A stretch of DNA of 64,000 nucleotides from an uncultured Helicobacter sp. (GTDB taxonomy: Bacteria > Campylobacterota > Campylobacteria > Campylobacterales > Helicobacteraceae). The notes beneath the pieces are model-generated. The model worked only from the letters and a program-made list of their open reading frames with translations. It was not told the origin of the DNA and ran no database searches. Shown here piece after piece: positions 57,635 through 64,000 of the stretch (position 1 is the first letter of the stretch; each line of letters begins with the position of its first letter). The stretch spans positions 1-64,000 of the forward strand of contig CAMWUR010000002.1 of assembly GCA_947177485.1 (NCBI GenBank), written 5' to 3'. Both the position numbers and the translations under genes were made by a program.

Positions 57635-57760
57635 ATGGAATTTGATATTTATGCGTCTCATCTCTACAACGATGCTGCCGATTTGGACGACGAGGATTTC
57701 TGTGAGATTTTGGATAATCCTGAAATGTTCGACAGCGAAAACAGCGAGACTTTTAGCTAG
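57635..57760 (+). CDS. 41-aa acidic small protein
   Basis: ATG at 57635: MEFDIYASHLYNDAADLDDEDFCEILDNPEMFDSENSETFS*; AGGAGAGG SD; not in ORF track (<60 aa). Confidence 0.6.
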   Translation: MEFDIYASHLYNDAADLDDEDFCEILDNPEMFDSENSETFS

Positions 57761-58817
57761 AATCGCCCTTAGGGATTGCAGCCGTGCTGCTTTCGATGAT
57801 GTCGCTGCCATCGTGTAAACGCTCATGTCCTTTGGTGATGACTTTGTCCCCGCTATGCAGCGCGTTGGCTTCAACGCTGCGCACAAGGGCGAGATTTCCG
57901 CTATATTGACTGACTTGCACTTCGACACGTAATGCCTTTGAATCACGTGCAATAAACACAACTGCCTTGCCATTGCTTGGCAATATCGCATCACGTGGGA
58001 CGAGCAAGCCTTCGTTTTGCCCTGTGTGTGAGATTTTGACAAGTGCTTCGAGTCCTTCGATGAGGTGATGCTGCGAATCGGCAATCGTGAGCTTAATAGG
58101 GAACGTGCGTGCTTTGGCGTCTCCGACAGGAATGAGCGCTGCAATCGAGGCGGTGTAGGGCTTGCCCGCTATGATTGTCTCGATTTTTTGCCCGAGTTTG
58201 AGTGAGCGCAATACCGCAAAGGGCACATTCACATTAATCTCAAGTGATGTGAGATTTGCGATTGTGAAAAGCGAATCGCCGACATTCACCCATTCGCCTA
58301 GCTGGATAGAACGTGAGAGAATCATGCCATCATAGGGCGCGATGAGCGTCTTTTTGTCACGTTCTTTTTTGAGCCGTTTGAGCTCGGCAGCAATTGCGCC
58401 AGACGCGCCCTCTTGAGCTTTGAGGCTAAAAAGGGAATCCTCGTATTCCTTGAACGAAACCGAATTGCTTTTATACAAGCTCTCGAATCGTTCAAAATCC
58501 TTTTTGTTTTTCTGCAAAACGGCTTGTGCTTGTTTTAAAAGTGCTTCTTTAGAAAGAATGTCTTGATTGAGCAAATCGCTATTGAGCAGCGCGAGTTTCT
58601 GCCCCTTTTTGACCTTCTGCCCTTCTTCGACATAGACGGATTCGACAACGCCCGAGACTTCAGAGGCAAGATTGGAACGTTCCTTAAAAAACAATGTTCC
58701 AATAAACTCTCCTTTTTCTTGAAGGCTACCTGTCGAGATTGGTTGTGTCGCAACAAGCGTTGCAGGATATGCCATTGAAAGACACAACAAAAGAGTCAAA
58801 CAATATTTCATCGTCAT
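57753..58817 (-). CDS. Efflux RND periplasmic adaptor (HlyD/MFP family)
   Basis: SNLASEVSGVVESVYVEEGQKVKKGQKLALLNSDLL ... TLIAPYDGMILSRSIQLGEWVNVGDSLFTIANL. Confidence 0.92.
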   Translation of the reverse strand: MTMKYCLTLLLCLSMAYPATLVATQPISTGSLQEKGEFIGTLFFKERSNLASEVSGVVESVYVEEGQKVKKGQKLALLNSDLLNQDILSKEALLKQAQAVLQKNKKDFERFESLYKSNSVSFKEYEDSLFSLKAQEGASGAIAAELKRLKKERDKKTLIAPYDGMILSRSIQLGEWVNVGDSLFTIANLTSLEINVNVPFAVLRSLKLGQKIETIIAGKPYTASIAALIPVGDAKARTFPIKLTIADSQHHLIEGLEALVKISHTGQNEGLLVPRDAILPSNGKAVVFIARDSKALRVEVQVSQYSGNLALVRSVEANALHSGDKVITKGHERLHDGSDIIESSTAAIPKGDSS

Positions 58818-59065
58818 TCCTTACTATCTTTTTGTATGACAAGCAAAAGAGATTCCTTGATAGCAACGTGTGCGCATTCTACCAAAATTCATTAAATAAA
58901 GTGTGAATGTTACGATATGTTACGCTCACAAAAGTGGCATAGAAGCGTTATTGTGCGCGATGTTGTCCCTTTATAAAAATAATCTTTTGATGAAGACAAG
59001 GGGCAATCGCATAGCCTCGAGGCAAAATAGGCTAGAATCGAAGAAATTTAGAAACGGAGGTTGCA

Positions 59066-60412
59066 ATGGAAAATTTTGAGGCGATGTATCAACAAAAACT
59101 AAAAACTGCCGAGCAAGCAGCGAGCGTTATTCAATCGGGCGATTGGGTCGATTATGGTTGGGCTGTTACGACGCCTGTTGCTGTGGATAGGGCGCTTGCG
59201 AAGCGAATTAAAGAGCTTAATGATGTGCGGTTACGTGGGGGTGTTGTGCTATGGATTCCTGAAGTGTTTAAGGTGGATAATCCCCAAAACCATGTTTCGT
59301 GGCACACATGGCATGCAAGCGGCATTGGTAGGAAGCTCATCGCTGAAGGTTTGGGTTTTTATATGCCAATGCGCTATTCAGAGCTTCCACGTTATTATCG
59401 TGAGATGAAAAATCCAACTGATGTTGCGATTTTGCAGGTTGCGCCTATGGACAAACATGGCTATTTCAATTTTGGTCCAAGCGCCTCGCACATGCAAGCT
59501 TGCATCGAAAAAGCAAAGATTGTGATTGTCGAAGTCAATACGAATATGCCGCGCTGTTTGGGCGGCATGGGCGCTGATGTGCATATCTCGCAAGTCGATA
59601 TGATTGTTGAAGGCGACAATCCAAGTGTTGTCGAAGTCCCATCGGGAGCGCCCACAGAGGTGGATAAGCAAGTGGCAAAATATATTGTCGAGGAGATTCC
59701 AAACGGCGCATGTATTCAGCTTGGAATCGGTGGAATGCCAAACGCCGTTGGCGCGTCTATTGCGCAATCTGACCTCAAAGATTTGGGCGTGCATACCGAA
59801 GTGTATGTCGATGCGTTTGTTGATATGACAATGGCAGGCAAGGTGAATGGTCGAAAGAAAAACATCGACTGCGGGCGGCAAACTTTTTCATTTGCGATGG
59901 GCACGAAAAAACTTTATGATTTTCTTGATAACAACCCGGGCTGTATGAGCGCACCTGTCGATTATACAAACGATATACGCACGATTGCAAGCTTGGATAA
60001 TTTTGTTTCTATCAATAATGCTGTGGATATTGATTTGTTTGGGCAGGTCAATTCCGAATCGTCTGGCACACGGCATATCAGCGGGGCAGGCGGGCAGCTT
60101 GATTTTGTCTTGGGTGCATATCTCGCAAAAAATGGCAAGAGCTTCATTTGCTGCTCCTCGACTTTCAAGACAAAAGACGGCACGCTCAAATCACGGATTC
60201 TTCCGACATTGCAAGAGGGCAGCATCGTGACTGCAACGCGCGCAAATGTGCATTATGTCGTTACAGAATATGGAAAGGTGAATCTCAAAGGCTTGTCAAC
60301 GTGGGAAAAATGCGAGGCGATTATTTCTATTGCTCACCCCGATTTTCGAGATGAGCTGGTTAGCGCTGCCGAGAAAATGAAAATCTGGAAAAAGAGCAAC
60401 AAGAAATTCTAA
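59066..60412 (+). CDS. Acetyl-CoA hydrolase/transferase family, butyryl-CoA:acetate CoA-transferase-like
   Basis: 448 aa; [66 protein letters not shown]. Confidence 0.88.
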   Translation: MENFEAMYQQKLKTAEQAASVIQSGDWVDYGWAVTTPVAVDRALAKRIKELNDVRLRGGVVLWIPEVFKVDNPQNHVSWHTWHASGIGRKLIAEGLGFYMPMRYSELPRYYREMKNPTDVAILQVAPMDKHGYFNFGPSASHMQACIEKAKIVIVEVNTNMPRCLGGMGADVHISQVDMIVEGDNPSVVEVPSGAPTEVDKQVAKYIVEEIPNGACIQLGIGGMPNAVGASIAQSDLKDLGVHTEVYVDAFVDMTMAGKVNGRKKNIDCGRQTFSFAMGTKKLYDFLDNNPGCMSAPVDYTNDIRTIASLDNFVSINNAVDIDLFGQVNSESSGTRHISGAGGQLDFVLGAYLAKNGKSFICCSSTFKTKDGTLKSRILPTLQEGSIVTATRANVHYVVTEYGKVNLKGLSTWEKCEAIISIAHPDFRDELVSAAEKMKIWKKSNKKF

Positions 60413-60422
60413 AGCAGTTTTG

Positions 60423-61403
60423 CTATTTTCTAAAGCTCGCAGGGCAAGCGCGTAAAATGCGCTTGCGCAATGCTTCTTCATAGCCATCACGTGAAGCGAC
60501 TTCGCAGAAAAACGAAAAGATTCGCGTGCGGCTTAACATCAGATTGTCCTTTGGGCGGCTGGCGATGATGAGCCCCTCAAAATCGCCGTTGGGACTCCAT
60601 ACAGGAGAGCCCACAGGGTTTTGTGGATAGAGATTCGAGAGGCTGCTCATTGCGTAGAGCCCTGCAATCGCCTTTTCTTTTTTTGCCTGTGCTGCAATCG
60701 CCTTGAGCTCGCTGTTTACGTCGATAATCTTTGGCGCAGATGGATTCTTTTGCTCGGTATAGAAGATTAAATCAGCAGGAACTTTATCGTATTCTTTCAG
60801 ATAAACCTCGAGTTGGCTTTTGGTTACTTTCGCTGCTCCCGCGCGCGTGTAGGGATAAAACAGCATTGTTTTTGTCATCTTTTCTTCGTTTGCAAGATAA
60901 TACACGCCTGCTCTTACCCCTTTGGTGATACGTGGAATCTGTGCATTGGGCACAAACCCTCCGCCTATGGGGACATTTTTATAGCCCTTTTTACGTCGCG
61001 CTGTGCCCTCTTTGGGGATAAAGCTTGCACCGCGCAGTTTGAGCACTTCATAGTGGAATCGATTCATCTCAACCGTATTGCCATACGGGTCTGTGAAAGA
61101 GACGATTTTATAGAGAACAATCTTTTGGATTCTGTCGATTGCATAGGGTTCGATGAGTGCGAAATAAATCATTGGTAAGCCGACAGAATCAAGGATTTTT
61201 ATCCGATTGTTACGTGCCCAGCCATTTTGCTTGAATAGCGAGCTTTCGCTGCCAAGCACATAGCCACCTTCAAGCAGCATACCAAAGCTGTTTTTGGGCG
61301 GTTCGCCATCGAAATTGCTTTCGATTTCTACCGAATCAAAGAGCCGAAATTGCGGTTCTGCCGCACTGATTGCAAGGAGTAAGAGGAGGCATACGATTCG
61401 CAT
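60423..61403 (-). CDS. Conserved hypothetical exported protein (Campylobacterales-type, PDZ/peptidase-like?)
   Basis: 326 aa with signal peptide MRIVCLLLLLAISAAEP; GSPVWSPNGDFEGLIIASRP. Confidence 0.6.
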   Translation of the reverse strand: MRIVCLLLLLAISAAEPQFRLFDSVEIESNFDGEPPKNSFGMLLEGGYVLGSESSLFKQNGWARNNRIKILDSVGLPMIYFALIEPYAIDRIQKIVLYKIVSFTDPYGNTVEMNRFHYEVLKLRGASFIPKEGTARRKKGYKNVPIGGGFVPNAQIPRITKGVRAGVYYLANEEKMTKTMLFYPYTRAGAAKVTKSQLEVYLKEYDKVPADLIFYTEQKNPSAPKIIDVNSELKAIAAQAKKEKAIAGLYAMSSLSNLYPQNPVGSPVWSPNGDFEGLIIASRPKDNLMLSRTRIFSFFCEVASRDGYEEALRKRILRACPASFRK

Positions 61404-61469
61404 GTTTTAACCTTTTTTTAGGGCTTTTGCGCTAGATTATAAATCAAATTTTAGCACAAAGGATAGAAT

Positions 61470-62021
61470 ATGAGTCATGAGCAATTGCCACTCAAAGAAT
61501 TTGACCTCCCAAAAGAAGAGATTCTCAAATTCAAAGAAGCACTCATCAAGACTTCTAAAGGAGACATCAAGCTAAAGTTGTTCCCAAATGAAGCGCCCAA
61601 CACTGTTGCTAATTTTGCAAGCCTTGCACGCGCGGGATTCTACGAAAATACAACCTTTCATCGCGTGATACCCGGCTTTATGGCACAAGGCGGTTGCCCC
61701 GATGGCAGCGGTGCTGGTGGTCCTGGGTATCGTATTGCTTGTGAGATTCAAGACAATCCACACACCCATAGGCGCGGTTCGCTCTCGATGGCACACGCAG
61801 GGCGCGACACGGGCGGCAGCCAATTCTTTATCTGTTTCGATGACCAACCGCACCTTGATGGCGAACACACCGTGTTTGGGCGAATCCCGCCAAATGAGCG
61901 CGCAAGCTATCAAGTGCTCGATAGCATTGAGCAAGGCGATACGATTCTGAAGATTCTCATCAACCCGCCTAAGGAAAACAAAGACAAAGACAAGGCAGGC
62001 AAAGGCAAGAAAAAAGGCTAG
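61470..62021 (+). CDS. Peptidylprolyl isomerase (cyclophilin type)
   Basis: [41 protein letters not shown]...[25 protein letters not shown]. Confidence 0.96.
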   Translation: MSHEQLPLKEFDLPKEEILKFKEALIKTSKGDIKLKLFPNEAPNTVANFASLARAGFYENTTFHRVIPGFMAQGGCPDGSGAGGPGYRIACEIQDNPHTHRRGSLSMAHAGRDTGGSQFFICFDDQPHLDGEHTVFGRIPPNERASYQVLDSIEQGDTILKILINPPKENKDKDKAGKGKKKG

Positions 62022-62024
62022 ATT

Positions 62025-62804
62025 CTAGGGAATGCGGCACACAATGGGGCTACGGTTGTGGAAATCGAGCATTTTTGTGTAGCCCACTTCTTTTGCAAGC
62101 CTTTGGGCGGATTCTCTGCCAAAGCCCACTTGCTGCACAGCATGAGCATCGCTGCCAAAGGTAATCGGAATGCCGAGCGCAAAAGCTTTGCGTAGAATCT
62201 GCTTGCTCGGGTAGATTTCTCCAATCGGCTTGCGCAGCCCCGCGCTGTTGATTTCAAGCGCCATGCCCGCGCTCTTAATCGATTCAAGTGTTTGGGTGAT
62301 TGCCTCGTGCACGGAATCATCTGGGGGATTGTTGAAAATTTTGAGCAAATCAAAATGCCCAACAATCTGAAAAAGCCCACTCTTTGCCATATCACGTATC
62401 GCATGCAAGTAACGTTGCCAACATTGCGACATATCTTGACGCATATATTCACTGATGAATTGTGGGTTGTCAAACCCCCAATCGTCCAAGAAATGTACCG
62501 AGCCAATCAGATAATCCACATCGGCATCAAGCACGCGTGAATCGAGGTGTTTGGGCAGATAATCCACCTCGAGTCCTTTGCGAATCGTGCAGCGCCCACT
62601 ATAACGTTCCTGTAATGTTTCGATGTCATGGAAATAGTCTTGGAGCTCATCAAAGCTCATGCGAAAGCCTGTGTCGTAATCCATAGGCGCGTGGCAAGCA
62701 AAGCCATAGACAGACACACCTTGCGACAATGCTGTGTCGACATACTCGCTCATTGTGCCTGTGGCGTGCTTGCAACGTGTGGTGTGGTTGTGGAGGTCGA
62801 GCAT
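62025..62804 (-). CDS. Histidinol-phosphatase (PHP family)
   Basis: MLDLHNHTTRCKHATGTMSEYVDTALSQGVSVYGFACHAPM...ITFGSDAHAVQQVG. Confidence 0.88.
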   Translation of the reverse strand: MLDLHNHTTRCKHATGTMSEYVDTALSQGVSVYGFACHAPMDYDTGFRMSFDELQDYFHDIETLQERYSGRCTIRKGLEVDYLPKHLDSRVLDADVDYLIGSVHFLDDWGFDNPQFISEYMRQDMSQCWQRYLHAIRDMAKSGLFQIVGHFDLLKIFNNPPDDSVHEAITQTLESIKSAGMALEINSAGLRKPIGEIYPSKQILRKAFALGIPITFGSDAHAVQQVGFGRESAQRLAKEVGYTKMLDFHNRSPIVCRIP

Positions 62805-62910
62805 TGTTTGCCTTGCAAGTTTGAAAATCTTTGGGCAGGATTCTAGCACAAAACGCGAGATTTTAGGAATCCTCACTCATTTTTTGTTACAATGCACACA
62901 AGGAGAGAAT

Positions 62911-63660
62911 ATGCGAAAATTATGCTTATGGATTGTGATGGGCTTTGCGCTCGTTTTTGCGGCACAAGAGATTCGTGTGGGGACGTCCAATACGTATCGT
63001 CCCTTTGCCTATATCGACGAAGGTGGCAAGCCAAGCGGCTATGACATCGATGTTTTGCGAGCCTTGCAAGAGATTGATGCAAATCTGTATTTTGTGTTTG
63101 ACCCGCAGGCATGGAGTGCGCTATTTTTGGGGCTTGATTCTGGGAAATACGATATGCTCGCGTATCAAATCAACAAGACAAAGGAACGTGAACAGAAATA
63201 TCTCTTTGCCACATTGCCCTACTTTTATGGTACAAGTGAGCTTGTCGTGCTTGAAGGCTCGAATGTGCGCGGCTTTGAGGATTTAAAAGGCAAAAAAATC
63301 GGCGTGGGAATTGGCGACAGCCACGCGGGCTTTGCCGAAGAATATCTCAAGGCACACCCCGAGCTTGGCATTCAGCTGTTGTATTACAAAAACTCACCCC
63401 CGCAGATTGCGGACATCAAAAATGGCAGAATCGATGCGATTGTCGATGACCCGATTGCTATCGTGCAAACAGCCGATTCTTTGGGTGTTTCGCTGAAAAG
63501 TACAGGTGTGGTGCTCGCCAAGACGCCTGTGTATTTTGTGTTTGGCAAAAAGCAGGCACATGTGCGCGACATGGTTTCAGAAGCGCTCCAAAAAGCCCTC
63601 GAATCGGGTAAGCTTCGTGAAATCTCGTTGCGCTATTTTGGGGTGGATAAGAGTCAATAA
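62911..63660 (+). CDS. Amino-acid ABC transporter substrate-binding protein
   Basis: Signal peptide; IRVGTSNTYRPFAYIDEGGKPSGYDIDVLRAL; start MRKLCLWIVMGF. Confidence 0.93.
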   Translation: MRKLCLWIVMGFALVFAAQEIRVGTSNTYRPFAYIDEGGKPSGYDIDVLRALQEIDANLYFVFDPQAWSALFLGLDSGKYDMLAYQINKTKEREQKYLFATLPYFYGTSELVVLEGSNVRGFEDLKGKKIGVGIGDSHAGFAEEYLKAHPELGIQLLYYKNSPPQIADIKNGRIDAIVDDPIAIVQTADSLGVSLKSTGVVLAKTPVYFVFGKKQAHVRDMVSEALQKALESGKLREISLRYFGVDKSQ

Positions 63661-63663
63661 TCG

Positions 63664-64000
63664 ATGTTTGATACGGCATATTTTTTTGATTCATTTTGGC
63701 GGCTCTTGCCCGCTTTGCCGATGACGCTCTTGCTGTCTGTTGTGTCGTTTGTGTTGGGTTGTGTGCTTGGATTCTTACTCGCGCTTGCGCGGCTTGGGCG
63801 CATTGCCGTGTTGCGCGCGTTTGTGGCTGTGTTTGTCTCGTTTTTTCGTGGGACGCCGCTTTTGGTGCAGCTTTTTTTATTTTATTATGGAATCCCTATC
63901 GCATTCATGGCGATGGGTACAAAGTTTGCGTTTGAGAATCTCGATGCGCTCTATTACGCGCTGTTTGTCCTCTCGCTCCATGCTGCGGCGTATATCAGCG
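63664..64000 (+). CDS. Amino-acid ABC transporter permease (HisM/GlnP type), truncated by window edge
   Basis: MFDTAYFFDSFWRLLPALPMTLLLSVVSFVLGCVLGFLLALAR...VSFFRGTPLLVQLFLFYYG; runs off the right edge. Confidence 0.93.
   Translation, partial: MFDTAYFFDSFWRLLPALPMTLLLSVVSFVLGCVLGFLLALARLGRIAVLRAFVAVFVSFFRGTPLLVQLFLFYYGIPIAFMAMGTKFAFENLDALYYALFVLSLHAAAYIS

Noticed and set aside
57620-58144. 174-aa minus-strand ORF overlapping the MFP gene
   Set aside because: Out-of-frame shadow ORF with no RBS; the MFP reading frame has clear family motifs.
1-64000. CRISPR arrays, prophage modules, insertion sequences, rRNA
   Set aside because: No regularly spaced repeat arrays, transposase motifs, phage structural genes or rRNA segments were recognised.

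Overview
The window is an ordinary Campylobacterales (Helicobacter-type) chromosome segment with a few accessory insertions. It is densely packed. Housekeeping blocks include metX/xseB, gmhA, atpE-pnp, lptD, purD, murE/nifU-like, purN, rpmH-rnpA-yidD-yidC-khpB(jag)-mnmE, dxr-cdsA and flhA/rpsO. Metabolic modules include lutABC, leuC without an adjacent leuD, a split sulfate-assimilation/uptake cluster (cysH, cysA / sbp-cysT-cysW), Cu/Zn SodC and a butyryl-CoA:acetate-type CoA-transferase. Two tandem tRNA-Leu genes are present. The most interesting signals are: (1) a structured RNA upstream of purD with its own TATAAT promoter, whose closing stem contains a candidate purD Shine-Dalgarno (6S RNA / epsilon-proteobacterial 'purD motif' candidate); (2) a single-polypeptide 812-aa PD-(D/E)XK nuclease + DNA methylase; (3) a compact Type II-like R-M pair that abuts an orphan translation start; (4) five intergenic islands sharing hairpin repeat families, including a paired 18-bp palindrome with compensatory changes; (5) an untracked histone H1-like Lys/Ala/Thr/Pro-rich gene at the left edge with an in-frame 55-bp repeat; (6) a 41-aa acidic small ORF with a near-consensus promoter and RBS; (7) a free-standing 72-aa protein resembling the C-terminal motif of flagellar rod/hook proteins. 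No CRISPR array, prophage or transposase was seen. All functional calls come from reading motifs by eye; no database search was run.
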